The notes under the pieces are model-generated. The model did no database searches. It was not told where the DNA came from and saw only the letters and a program-made list of their open reading frames with translations. A stretch of DNA of 28,110 nucleotides from a virus. A program made the translations under genes and the position numbers. The DNA lies in IMG/VR virus record IMGVR_UViG_3300023202_000079, positions 1 to 28,110 of that record; one strand, given 5' to 3'. Below are positions 15,698 through 22,954 of the stretch, piece by piece (position 1 is the stretch's first letter; each line of letters begins with the position of its first letter).

Positions 15698-18600
15698 AAA
15701 GGATCCTTTTAATATTATTGTTTATCGCGTCCCCGGTATTCGCGCAAGAGTCGTATATCGGTGGAAGAGGGATATCGGATATAGATATCTTACAATTTGA
15801 CGGAATGTCCGCTCCGTCAACGTCCTCTTTAGGAGATGCTCGTATATACTTCGACACTACAGCCGGAACTTTGAAATGCTCCGAAGATGGAGGGGCGTAT
15901 ACGGATTGTGTCGGAGGCGGCTCAGGCGACATCTCCGGCCCCGTTTCATCCACAGACAACGCCATACCCCGATGGGATGGTACAGGGGGAGACGCACTGC
16001 AGGATTCCGGCATTACCGTTGATGATTCGGACAATATCACAATACCAAGCCTAACGAGTTGCGACACTATCGACACGGATTCTAATGGGCTTCTTTCCTG
16101 CGGTTCAGATGCCACGGGAGCAGGCGGTTCAGCCATTACACTGGATTTAGGAGATGACGGTGGAGATGATTCTACTGACCTTACCGAGATAGCTACTTCA
16201 GGGGACACGAACTCTATATTCACCGAGCCGTCAGCGGATAAACTTCTCATAACCTTATCGAACAACTGGCCTAGTGCGGACACAGCAGACGCTTTAAGCT
16301 CTAATCCGACGGCGGCAACGTCAGGGTCGGTCATTACGGACATAGCGGCAGACGGTACTGTTGAGGGAGAGGTGGATGTATGGACAGAAGCGGAAAATAC
16401 ATCAGCGGCGTACATATCGGCTTCGTCTGCTGACACCTTAACAAATAAGACTTTTGACGCAAACGGAATAGGAAACAGTTTATCCAATGTTGACCTTGAC
16501 GATATGGTGGCAGGGGATATTGTCACTGAAGGCGAAGGGATAGCTTCCAATGATAATGATACGACCTTGCCTACATCAGCGGCCGTTAAAGATTATGCGG
16601 ACAGTAATGACGACACCGGAACAGATGACCAGACCGTTGATGTGTTTTCATTTTCAAACCCTACTATAAGCCTTTCTTTAGAGGATGACGGGGAGGCCAA
16701 TAAGACTGTTGATATATCCGCAATAGACACAACGCTTGATCTTAGCGGTGCGGAAACTATCACTGGAAACTGGGTCAACACGGCAAACCCATGGGCAGAC
16801 AACGAAGTAGCTGATGATATTACCATTGACCTTGCCACACTTGCAACAACCGTCACGGTCAGTGATGATGAAAGCACGAATGACAACCATGAAATTGTTT
16901 TCACCACGGATAACACTAATCTGGAATCAGACGGAACGGCTACTTATAACCCTTCAAGCGGTACAATAACAGCAACAGCCTTTTCCGGTGCCGGAACTTC
17001 ATTAACAGCATTAAACGGTGAGAACATTCAAAACGACACGATAGACGATGATTCGATTGATTTTAGTGATGTTACGCTTAATGACTTAACCTTCGATGTG
17101 AACAGTACGACAAAGACCGAGTTTGGGTATGTTAATGGCGTCACATCCGCTATACAGACACAGTTAGATGGCAAAGAAGGAACGTTATCTAACGAAGCAG
17201 GACTCTACTCCGCTTTAAGTGACGTGACGGACTTTGTACAGGCAGGAGAGGCCAATTCTATTGATTCGGATATGTATGTAGACGGGTCTATTGATAATGC
17301 TCATTTGGCGGATGACGTTATTTCAGGGGCGACAGCGGTAGGAACTTTTGAATCAGGCGACACTTTTCTTTGTTTAGAGGCCGGGGTAGGTCTAAAGGAA
17401 TGTGATTTTGACGACCTTCCGGCAGGTGGCGGAGGAGGAGATACTTATACAGCAAGCGGAACCCTATTATCTTTAACCGGAACGGCTTTCAGCGTTAATG
17501 AAGGTACCTTAACAGACGAAGGAATTTGCACGTATGAGAGTACGGGCGACAATTTGGTATGTGACGGGATGACTTATAACGGGTCGAATTTCAAAGTTAA
17601 TTCTGATTCTGATTTATTTGTGAACGGGTCAAACGGAAGGGTTGGTATTGGTACAGCTTCTCCGGGACAGAACCTTCACATACAATCCACAGCGTCAGCA
17701 AGAATAGAGCTGGAAGCGGATACAGACAATGCAAACGAAGATCATATTGCTGAAATAATTTTTGATCAAGACGGCGGGGCGTATACATCGAAGCTAAGAA
17801 TGGCAGGGGATTACAACGCTTTTGTTATAGAACCGGACGGCGGGTTCGCAAGGATGGATATTCTACAAGATGACACGACTTATTGGCAGATCGGTCGTGA
17901 AGATGACAGGTATCATAGAATAGATTTTAATAATTCAAGCTCAACAGCCTCCAATAATCATATCTGGTTTCGTGTTCATAACGGCACATTGGACGGTCTT
18001 GTTACGGCGTTAATGTTAGAAGGTGACGGGGATGTTGGGATAGGAATACAGAACCCGACTTTAAGGTTAGACGTTGCGGCCTCTGAATCTATTGGGTTTA
18101 ATGGAACGGCCATTTTATCTGATTCGGCAGGGGATATGACGTTATCGAATGTAGACGGCCTTGACTCCACAACGGCTACCACCATAGCAACCGAAACGGA
18201 TGCGGCCACCACAACGGCTACCGGGGTTTTAGAACTTGCTACGACAACAGAAACCACAACCGGAACATCTACAACGGTTTCTTTAACCCCGGACTCTTTA
18301 GCAGGGTCTGATTTCGGGAAAAGGGCTATATCTGTCATTGTGTTTGATGATTCACAAGACGTTGCCACAGGTGACGGGGCAGGGGATGTCTTTTACAGGG
18401 TTCCTTCTATTATGGACGGGTATAACATTGTGGAGGTAGCGTGCCATGTTCAGACTTCAGGAACCACAAACACAACGGATGTTCAGTTAAGGAACGTAAC
18501 GGATACGGCTGATGTTTTATCCACAAAGTGCACCATTGACTCTGGGGAAACGGATTCAAGCACAGCGGCAACGGCTCCGGCTATCAACACGTCTAATGAC

Positions 18601-18699
18601 GACGTTGCGACAGGTGACGAGTTAAGGTTTGACGTGGACTCCGTATCAACAACAGCTCCCAAGGGATTGTTAGTGGAGGTTCAATTTCAATTACCATGA
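15694..18699 (+). CDS. Large fibre-like protein with N-terminal signal peptide (1001 aa)
   Basis: The first 18 residues, MKRILLILLFIASPVFAQ, form a classical Sec signal peptide with an AxA-type cleavage site (VFA/Q). The mature part is beta-rich, low in Lys/Arg and rich in Asp, Thr and Ser. It carries typical tail-fibre units: GDISGPVSSTDNAIPRWDGT, then DTLTNKTFDANGIGNS, TLPTSAAVKDYADS, and GRVGIGTASPGQNLHI near 650. The C-terminal 160 residues include a Thr-rich stretch and a beta domain probably at the tip. The start is TTG, overlapping the previous stop and preceded by GGAGGGAG. Fibre-like content with an export signal is unusual for a virion protein, which assembles in the cytoplasm. It could be a secreted or surface adhesin, or the leader could be retained as an N-terminal anchor. 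Confidence 0.75.
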   Translation: MKRILLILLFIASPVFAQESYIGGRGISDIDILQFDGMSAPSTSSLGDARIYFDTTAGTLKCSEDGGAYTDCVGGGSGDISGPVSSTDNAIPRWDGTGGDALQDSGITVDDSDNITIPSLTSCDTIDTDSNGLLSCGSDATGAGGSAITLDLGDDGGDDSTDLTEIATSGDTNSIFTEPSADKLLITLSNNWPSADTADALSSNPTAATSGSVITDIAADGTVEGEVDVWTEAENTSAAYISASSADTLTNKTFDANGIGNSLSNVDLDDMVAGDIVTEGEGIASNDNDTTLPTSAAVKDYADSNDDTGTDDQTVDVFSFSNPTISLSLEDDGEANKTVDISAIDTTLDLSGAETITGNWVNTANPWADNEVADDITIDLATLATTVTVSDDESTNDNHEIVFTTDNTNLESDGTATYNPSSGTITATAFSGAGTSLTALNGENIQNDTIDDDSIDFSDVTLNDLTFDVNSTTKTEFGYVNGVTSAIQTQLDGKEGTLSNEAGLYSALSDVTDFVQAGEANSIDSDMYVDGSIDNAHLADDVISGATAVGTFESGDTFLCLEAGVGLKECDFDDLPAGGGGGDTYTASGTLLSLTGTAFSVNEGTLTDEGICTYESTGDNLVCDGMTYNGSNFKVNSDSDLFVNGSNGRVGIGTASPGQNLHIQSTASARIELEADTDNANEDHIAEIIFDQDGGAYTSKLRMAGDYNAFVIEPDGGFARMDILQDDTTYWQIGREDDRYHRIDFNNSSSTASNNHIWFRVHNGTLDGLVTALMLEGDGDVGIGIQNPTLRLDVAASESIGFNGTAILSDSAGDMTLSNVDGLDSTTATTIATETDAATTTATGVLELATTTETTTGTSTTVSLTPDSLAGSDFGKRAISVIVFDDSQDVATGDGAGDVFYRVPSIMDGYNIVEVACHVQTSGTTNTTDVQLRNVTDTADVLSTKCTIDSGETDSSTAATAPAINTSNDDVATGDELRFDVDSVSTTAPKGLLVEVQFQLP

Positions 18700-19100
18700 G
18701 ACATTTTATAATTATATTATTTCTTATCTTCACTCCTAATATAGCTTTTGGAGATGTTCCACAGTGTTATGTAGCTGAGAACGCCGGGTCAGGTGACGCT
18801 AACCAAGAGTATAATTATGACAGGGACGACGGTTCAGGACGGCCTATTTATGTTGGAGATACTAATTCAGATATTGAACTTAGTTATGGAGTACATTTCG
18901 GTACATTCCAACCTGCTTGGACTATACAAGATACTTCTTTTGGTGACCAGTTATACGCTAAAGAATCAGGAGGACAGACATCCCAGCCTGTTGAAGGTAC
19001 TTATGACGCAGTTCTGGGAGGCCCTCCCGGAGCTGATGTAAGTGAGTGTGGCGGTGGAGGTGAAGAAAGTTTTAACACGCAAATTATAAATTTATATTAA
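18696..19100 (+). CDS. Exported small protein (134 aa)
   Basis: MRHFIIILFLIFTPNIAFG is a signal peptide with an AFG/D cleavage site. The mature part is acidic, about 115 residues, with two Cys (C24 and one near the C-terminus in SECGGGGEES) that could form a disulfide after export. The middle (DDGSGRPIYVGDTNSDIEL) is beta-like. No family is recognised. Its ATG overlaps the stop of the fibre-like gene (ATGA), so it is translationally coupled to it and may be its partner or chaperone. Confidence 0.65.
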   Translation: MRHFIIILFLIFTPNIAFGDVPQCYVAENAGSGDANQEYNYDRDDGSGRPIYVGDTNSDIELSYGVHFGTFQPAWTIQDTSFGDQLYAKESGGQTSQPVEGTYDAVLGGPPGADVSECGGGGEESFNTQIINLY

Positions 19101-19110
19101 AGGAGGGGAA

Positions 19111-19527
19111 ATGAGATTATTGTCAACATCAATATTAATTATGTTCTTATGCGTAGGGTATGTTCATGCTCAGGAAGCGTATGTTAGACAAACGCTTTAT
19201 AAAAAGGAATATGTTTCGGATGTTATTTTTTATAGGACAGAGATAGACCATAAGAACGGGGGGATAAATATTAAATACCGATTATCTGTTGCCCCAGGCG
19301 AGACAGAACTTTTGCCTGATAGTGGGTATATCAATTTAGACATTAAAGATTATCCTGATTTGGTAGCGGCCATTAATAACCTAAAAAGGGAAGTTATTAA
19401 AGAAATCCCTTCCAAGAATTACACAAACATTATTACAGATCAAGACGAAGGAATTGATTGGCAAGAAACAAAACAGAAGGTTCAGGACAAATCAATTAAT
19501 TGGAACCAGTTCGAGGTGGTTAGATAA
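19111..19527 (+). CDS. Exported small protein (138 aa)
   Basis: The N-terminus MRLLSTSILIMFLCVGYVHAQ is a third consecutive signal peptide (VHA/Q). The mature domain is mixed alpha/beta with strands such as EYVSDVIFYRTEIDH and KYRLSVAPGETELLP, and a helical C-terminus (NLKREVIKEIPSKNYTNII). No family is recognised. It is preceded by AAAGGAGGGG. Position between the fibre region and the lysis cassette suggests a role in the periplasm or at the envelope. Confidence 0.65.
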   Translation: MRLLSTSILIMFLCVGYVHAQEAYVRQTLYKKEYVSDVIFYRTEIDHKNGGINIKYRLSVAPGETELLPDSGYINLDIKDYPDLVAAINNLKREVIKEIPSKNYTNIITDQDEGIDWQETKQKVQDKSINWNQFEVVR

Positions 19528-19536
19528 AGGAATCTT

Positions 19537-19782
19537 ATGAATAATCCGGCACAACATAAAATGAAGGCACAGAAGATTTATTCTTCGGACGTTAAGGTCA
19601 ACAACAAGTGTGAGGAGTTAATATCGGGCATTGAGATCGACGCCTTAGACAAACTTTATTTCCAGACACGGACATTCATGGATTCATGGATATTCTGGGC
19701 GATATTTATAGTGGGGATTATCACCATATTTCCTTTTTTTCTAAAGAAAGTTTTTGGCATAAATTCTAAGAAAACGAAATAA
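19537..19782 (+). CDS. Small tail-anchored membrane protein, holin candidate (81 aa)
   Basis: A hydrophilic N-terminal 48 residues is followed by one strong transmembrane segment (SWIFWAIFIVGIITIFPFFL, about 50-69) and a short basic tail (KKVFGINSKKTK). Its size and place directly before the other lysis-type genes suggest a holin or holin regulator. A single TM with a cytoplasmic head also fits a pinholin or an antiholin. It starts with ATG after AAAGGAATCTT. The assignment is positional. Confidence 0.55.
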   Translation: MNNPAQHKMKAQKIYSSDVKVNNKCEELISGIEIDALDKLYFQTRTFMDSWIFWAIFIVGIITIFPFFLKKVFGINSKKTK

Positions 19783-19793
19783 AAAGGGCAACC

Positions 19794-20060
19794 ATGACAG
19801 ACAACAGCAGAGACACGCACATCAATGTTAAAAGCTGGCATCTTGTTATCACATTAGTAACCTTGATATTAGGGGCCGCTTTAACCACAGGCGGGGCATA
19901 CAGTGACATTAAAGATAACAAGGAACGTATTGGGGCCTTGGAACAGACAATGGGGAACATACGTGTAACGGTAGCTGAAATAAAGGCAGATACAGGAAAT
20001 ACTAATAGGAACGTTGAGGAGTTGATGTCTGTTTTTAGGAGACAATCTCCAGAGGAATAA
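19794..20060 (+). CDS. Small membrane protein with coiled coil, holin- or inner-spanin-like (88 aa)
   Basis: A short polar start is followed by one transmembrane helix (WHLVITLVTLILGAALTTGG, about 15-34) and then a coiled-coil region (DIKDNKERIGALEQTMGNIR and onward to about residue 75). This N-in/C-out layout is that of inner spanins (Rz-like), though at 88 residues it is short. Small coiled-coil phage membrane proteins of the XhlA kind are another match, though with the TM at the other end. It sits in the lysis cassette, upstream of a lipoprotein that could be its outer-membrane partner. Confidence 0.55.
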   Translation: MTDNSRDTHINVKSWHLVITLVTLILGAALTTGGAYSDIKDNKERIGALEQTMGNIRVTVAEIKADTGNTNRNVEELMSVFRRQSPEE

Positions 20061-20071
20061 GAAAGAATGGT

Positions 20072-20266
20072 ATGCCAACACCTGAGTATATTCACACAAA
20101 AGTTGACATTAAGGTGTTGCTTGATGCTTTAAACATGATTGAAGGCGGGTTTAAGGCTGATGACAGGATAAGGACAATGAGTGGTATTGAAAAGTTAAAA
20201 GATGAAACTCATAAGATAATCGGGAGGACAAGACGTGGGGAAGATGAAAACGCAAGAGTTAAATGA
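20072..20266 (+). CDS. Hypothetical protein in the lysis cassette (64 aa)
   Basis: A small, helical, charged protein (VDIKVLLDALNMIEGG, KADDRIRTMSGIEKLKDET). No domain is recognised. It overlaps the following hydrolase gene by 32 bases, and the hydrolase ribosome-binding site (GGGAGGACAAGAC) lies in its coding region, so expression is likely coupled. The start at 20072 has only a weak ribosome-binding site; an out-of-frame ATG at 20066 is less likely. Confidence 0.5.
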   Translation: MPTPEYIHTKVDIKVLLDALNMIEGGFKADDRIRTMSGIEKLKDETHKIIGRTRRGEDENARVK

Positions 20267-20768
20267 ATTTAAGATGGGGCACTTCATACTTTGGAAAGGG
20301 AAGGGCGGGTTCTTTACTAACCGCATTCGCAACCATCAGAAGTCCATTGGCCTTAGCGATGAAGCTAGTGAGTATACTCATATTGACGTTTCTGGTGGTG
20401 GCCCTTGGGTTGTTCGTGCTATGCCTCCTAAGATTGTATGCGGAGATTTCAGTAAGATTTACGGAAAAGGCCGGGAGTACGCGGTGTTAAGTTTTAAGGA
20501 CAGCATTTGGAGGAGGAAGAAAAGGTATAAGACAGCCTTTTGGGCCGGGACAAATGTACATCAAAGGTATGACATTCTCGGTATTATCAAGATGAAGCTC
20601 CCCTTCGTGTTCCATTCTAAGTCAGCATACTTTTGTTCAGAGAACGCTTTATGGGCATTACAAAAAGATTACCCAAAAGCTATGAATGGCATGAAGCCAT
20701 ATAACTGCACCCCGGCACACTTCTTTGAATCGAAAGAATTTGAGGTTGTAAAATGTGGAAAGCTCTAA
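20235..20768 (+). CDS. Permuted papain-fold hydrolase (YiiX/NlpC-P60-like), candidate endolysin
   Basis: The order of likely catalytic residues is that of the permuted NlpC/P60 (YiiX-type) group. His49 in EASEYTHIDV comes first, and Cys134 in SAYFCSENALWAL comes late, with Glu136 next to it. Supporting features are GHFILWKGKGGFFTNRIR at the start, RYDILGI before the Cys, and YNCTPAHFFES near the end, all typical of this family. Enzymes of this fold cleave amide or ester bonds, including peptidoglycan and acyl bonds. No other lysin is seen, and it sits between holin-like genes and a lipoprotein, so an endolysin role is likely but inferred. Start: GTG with a good ribosome-binding site; ATG at 20244 is an alternative. 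Confidence 0.7.
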   Translation: MGKMKTQELNEFKMGHFILWKGKGGFFTNRIRNHQKSIGLSDEASEYTHIDVSGGGPWVVRAMPPKIVCGDFSKIYGKGREYAVLSFKDSIWRRKKRYKTAFWAGTNVHQRYDILGIIKMKLPFVFHSKSAYFCSENALWALQKDYPKAMNGMKPYNCTPAHFFESKEFEVVKCGKL

Positions 20769-20983
20769 AGAAATTCTTGAAAAGCCTTCGCCCTTGGAAA
20801 AAAGGCGTAAAGTCCAAGTGGAAGTTCTTTCTTGGGTTTGGCGTGATTGTATTGATGAGTGGATGCGTAAGCAGCAAGACGTTATACATAAAAGGCGAGA
20901 ACGTAAGATGTTCATGGACAGGCGTTTGTTCTGGGGAAAACCTGACGTTTATAAGGATAGCAGAAAGAGATTGGGGTAAATAA
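20753..20983 (+). CDS. Small lipoprotein, possible outer spanin (76 aa)
   Basis: A basic N-region of about 24 residues precedes a short hydrophobic segment and lipobox LMSGC with Cys38, indicating lipidation and outer-membrane sorting. The mature part is only about 38 residues with two further Cys (RCSWTGVCSGE). Position at the end of the lysis cassette suggests an outer spanin partner for the 88-aa membrane protein. It lacks the proline-rich stretch common in Rz1-type proteins, so this is tentative. It overlaps the hydrolase by 16 bases and ends directly against the minus-strand array. Confidence 0.6.
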   Translation: MWKALKKFLKSLRPWKKGVKSKWKFFLGFGVIVLMSGCVSSKTLYIKGENVRCSWTGVCSGENLTFIRIAERDWGK

Positions 20984-21364
20984 TTATTTCACCGCCTCCA
21001 ACATCTTCTTAGCCTTTTCAATAGCTTCTTCTTTGGTCTTGCAGACGAGGTTGTTTTTAAATCTTTCACGATTAAGATAATCCTCGTACCAAAAAGCAGA
21101 AAACCACAAGGACCCATATTCGGGAGATGGCACATAATATCTATCGCCTTTTTTAGGCACCCACTTCTTAACCACAAGGCTTTCTTTCCAGTTGTCGCAT
21201 TGGAAGTGTCCTAGATAGTGTTTACTCTTTTCATTCCACATACAACCACCTTCTGATGGAGTATGTTTATACCAATATCCACGCCCACCTTCATCACACG
21301 CCACAGCCTTAGCATCAGGCAGTAATTCAAGAAACTTCTCACCTAATTGTCTAGTCCATTTCAT
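20984..21364 (-). CDS. Phage hypothetical protein with C-terminal 'TKEEA' domain (126 aa)
   Basis: The C-terminal half has the pattern of a common uncharacterised phage domain. It runs KKGDRYYVPS, then a Trp/Asp-rich stretch (SLWFSAFWYEDYLNRER), then N-L-V-C-KTKEEAIEKAKKML. This unit probably displays condition-specific or substrate-binding functions that remain unknown. The N-terminal half has three Cys and several Trp. The ATG is preceded by GGAGGCACAA. It is the last gene of the minus-strand array and ends flush against the convergent lysis operon. Confidence 0.65.
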   Translation of the reverse strand: MKWTRQLGEKFLELLPDAKAVACDEGGRGYWYKHTPSEGGCMWNEKSKHYLGHFQCDNWKESLVVKKWVPKKGDRYYVPSPEYGSLWFSAFWYEDYLNRERFKNNLVCKTKEEAIEKAKKMLEAVK

Positions 21365-21464
21365 TTGTGCCTCCAGATGTTTTTATATTCTCATAACAAT
21401 CACATTCTGATCCACAAGAATTCATAACAATATGTTTTTCTTTATGACAATATACCCAGGTCAT
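21351..21464 (-). CDS. Cys/His-rich microprotein (37 aa)
   Basis: The ATG at 21464 overlaps the YopX stop as ATGA, and the stop lies 14 bases inside the next gene. The peptide contains YCHKEKHIV and then C-G-S-E-C-D-C-Y, enough Cys and His for a small metal site. There is no homologue known to me. The preserved start/stop coupling at both ends and the lack of any other content in this gap support translation. Confidence 0.5.
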   Translation of the reverse strand: MTWVYCHKEKHIVMNSCGSECDCYENIKTSGGTNEMD

Positions 21465-21796
21465 TCTTCCTCCTTTAATAGTTCTGGATTATCGTAGATG
21501 TTCCCAATAACATTGCAATCTTTATCTAAGACACATTCCGTTTTCCAGAAAAGACCTGACTCTAAATCTCTAATAAATCTAACCTTATCTTTATTATGCC
21601 ATAATTCAACAAAGTCTCCCACATAAACGTCTTTTCCATTTTTATCTGTTACGCCTACATACTGCTGTGTCCTTCTCTCATACTCGTCAATGTTTAGAGA
21701 TTCTTCTGATGAACTAGCAATTCCAGCAAATCCTCCGTCAATAAAGCCCCAATAATAGAATTTTCCACTGATATATGTTCTGAACTTAATCTTCAT
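21461..21796 (-). CDS. YopX-family protein (111 aa)
   Basis: The family hallmark is visible: RTQQYVGVTDKNGKDVYVGD at about 42-61, equivalent to the usual 'R-x-Q-Y-T-G-L-K-D-K-N-G-K-x-I-Y-E-G-D'. The closing VIGNIYDNPELL is near residues 96-107. YopX proteins are widespread in phages and prophages; the function is unknown. Length fits the shorter members. Its ATG overlaps the previous gene's TGA (ATGA), and its own stop overlaps the next microprotein's start. Confidence 0.88.
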   Translation of the reverse strand: MKIKFRTYISGKFYYWGFIDGGFAGIASSSEESLNIDEYERRTQQYVGVTDKNGKDVYVGDFVELWHNKDKVRFIRDLESGLFWKTECVLDKDCNVIGNIYDNPELLKEEE

Positions 21797-21942
21797 TTTT
21801 CCTCCTTTACTGTTGGGATGTCTTTTTCATCTTTCCATTTAGTATGTCGTTTAACGCGGGTTCCATTTACTAATCCTACAACTTCTCTTCTTGACTGCAA
21901 AACCTTCTTCCCATCTTTTTTCTCTAGCCAGCGTAGGTTCAT
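21793..21942 (-). CDS. Small 'LRWLE' phage protein (49 aa)
   Basis: The 49-residue protein starts MNLRWLEKKDGKKVLQSRRE and contains TKWKDEKDIPTVKEE near its end. This pattern ('K/N-L-R-W-L', 'KVLQ-x-R', 'W-x-D-(V/I)-P') is common in very short conserved phage proteins of unknown function, so I regard it as real. It is coupled at both ends by ATGA overlaps. The first 13 bases of the gene recur about 300 bases upstream at 22243, in a shortened frame. Confidence 0.7.
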   Translation of the reverse strand: MNLRWLEKKDGKKVLQSRREVVGLVNGTRVKRHTKWKDEKDIPTVKEEK

Positions 21943-22208
21943 ACAAACACCTCAATTTTAGATGTGCTTCTAGGTTCATATTCAAGACTATTATATTTAA
22001 TCTTTATAGCGGTTCTCGCTTCTTCAACACTATCAAGATAACTTAATGATTGAGCAGGATATCCAGGAACTTCAGTTGGGTCAGTGTCATTGACCAAAAA
22101 AGTTAAACACCTTCCCCCATTCTTATTGAAATCAACAACAACTATTTTCCCGCCTTTTCCATTATTCCTACTAACTAAATTAGTTAATCTTAAATTATCT
22201 AGATCCAT
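21939..22208 (-). CDS. Hypothetical protein (89 aa)
   Basis: A mixed alpha/beta protein with strands GGKIVVVDFNKNGGRCLTFL and a helix around LDSVEEARTAIKIKY. No domain is recognised. The ATG lies after AAAGGGATTGA. Its stop overlaps the LRWLE gene's ATG (ATGA). Typical of small early-region accessory proteins; function unknown. Confidence 0.65.
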   Translation of the reverse strand: MDLDNLRLTNLVSRNNGKGGKIVVVDFNKNGGRCLTFLVNDTDPTEVPGYPAQSLSYLDSVEEARTAIKIKYNSLEYEPRSTSKIEVFV

Positions 22209-22243
22209 TCAATCCCTTTCTTTATTAAGTAGCGTAGGTTCAT
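22199..22243 (-). other. 14-codon frame: possible remnant or translational relay of an LRWLE-type gene
   Basis: The frame reads MNLRYLIKKGIEWI and then stops. Its first bases, ATGAACCTACGCT, are identical to the start of the 49-aa LRWLE gene at 21942. It overlaps the preceding stop as ATGA and the next start by ten bases. It could be a truncated duplicate that still couples ribosomes to the 89-aa gene. Confidence 0.4.
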
Positions 22244-22389
22244 TTCTCCTCCAATTTAGCTAACATCGTCTGAAGCACATTCTCAATACAAACATAGTTA
22301 AATACTAAATCATCAGGTTCATCATCTTTAGACATCCAAACTTTACATTCTTCTATCCCTGCCTCTAGTAATTGTTTAATATCACTCAT
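22240..22389 (-). CDS. Small acidic protein (49 aa)
   Basis: Starts MSDIKQLLEAGIEECKVW and continues as an acidic helical protein (KDDEPDDLVFNYV) ending in LAKLEEK. No family is recognised. The ATG overlaps the previous stop (ATGA), and its stop overlaps the next short frame in the same way, next to GGAGGAGAAATGAA, a junction also found at 22592. Coding status rests on this coupling and on complete use of the interval. Confidence 0.6.
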   Translation of the reverse strand: MSDIKQLLEAGIEECKVWMSKDDEPDDLVFNYVCIENVLQTMLAKLEEK

Positions 22390-22595
22390 CTTTCATCCTC
22401 ACTTCTTTCTAAATTTAATTGGTATTTAAACTCCTCTGCCAGCCCGTACAGTCGGTCAGGAATACTATCTGTATGATTATATGTGACCACAGGCTTATTC
22501 CCTGAGACACATTTCGCCCCTACGAAAAAAGCATCATCAAACCGAGATATGATCTCATCAATAAGCTCTTCGTCTGTTACGTCTATGAATTTCAT
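22386..22595 (-). CDS. Hypothetical protein (69 aa)
   Basis: A small acidic protein: a helix (DEELIDEIISRFDDA), a short strand region (AFFVGAKC, KPVVTYNHT), and a C-terminal helix (RLYGLAEEFKYQLNLE). No family is recognised. The ATG follows GGAGGAGAA, and both ends overlap neighbouring genes by ATGA. Confidence 0.6.
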   Translation of the reverse strand: MKFIDVTDEELIDEIISRFDDAFFVGAKCVSGNKPVVTYNHTDSIPDRLYGLAEEFKYQLNLERSEDER

Positions 22596-22741
22596 TTCTC
22601 CTCCTTACATTTTCCACAAATATGATACGGTTTAACATAATAGTGTGTTGTTCTACACCTTGATTTCTCCTGATGGTCACAGCACTTCTCAACCTTGATT
22701 GTGTGCGTCATACAAAGACATTTCGGGCATAGTGAGATCAT
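22592..22741 (-). CDS. Zinc-ribbon microprotein (49 aa)
   Basis: Contains CPKCLC near the start, CCDH in the middle and ICGKC near the end, giving two likely CxxC knuckles. Such proteins bind zinc and often contact nucleic acid or a protein partner; the partner here is unknown. ATG preceded by GGAGGGAGTTA. Its stop overlaps the next ATG. It is short but has a clearly organised Cys pattern, so translation is likely. Confidence 0.65.
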   Translation of the reverse strand: MISLCPKCLCMTHTIKVEKCCDHQEKSRCRTTHYYVKPYHICGKCKEEK

Positions 22742-22762
22742 TAACTCCCTCCGTTCTGTTTA

Positions 22763-22909
22763 TCAATCACTCAACATCTCTCTATCCTCAATCATTCCTT
22801 CCATATATTTAACATCACACCACCGACAAATATCCTCTTCTAATTCTCCACAATCATCTTTATAAGGCTCGAACTCCTCTCCACAAACTTCGCATTCACA
22901 TATTCTCAA
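22763..22909 (-). CDS. Zinc-ribbon microprotein (48 aa, TTG start)
   Basis: The likely start is TTG at 22909, since GGAGGAG lies at the right distance upstream. An in-frame ATG at 22921 would add four residues (MEEI) but has no good ribosome-binding site. The protein starts MRICECEVCGEEFEP and has a second knuckle at ICRWC, so Cys pairs bracket an acidic centre. This is a small zinc-ribbon layout. Function unknown. A TAA directly follows its TGA. Confidence 0.65.
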   Translation of the reverse strand: MRICECEVCGEEFEPYKDDCGELEEDICRWCDVKYMEGMIEDREMLSD

Positions 22910-22954
22910 TATCTCCTCCATTATGTTGAACTTTTTCTTACCAATAATTTAATT

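Noticed and set aside
15663-16550. 295-aa minus-strand open frame
   Set aside because: Antisense to the fibre-like gene, composed of Ser/Val/Pro runs typical of the reverse of Asp/Thr-rich coding; a shadow.
20755-20979. 74-aa frame nested in the lipoprotein gene as an embedded spanin partner
   Set aside because: It has no signal, lipobox or transmembrane segment, so it does not fit a spanin and is probably a shadow frame.
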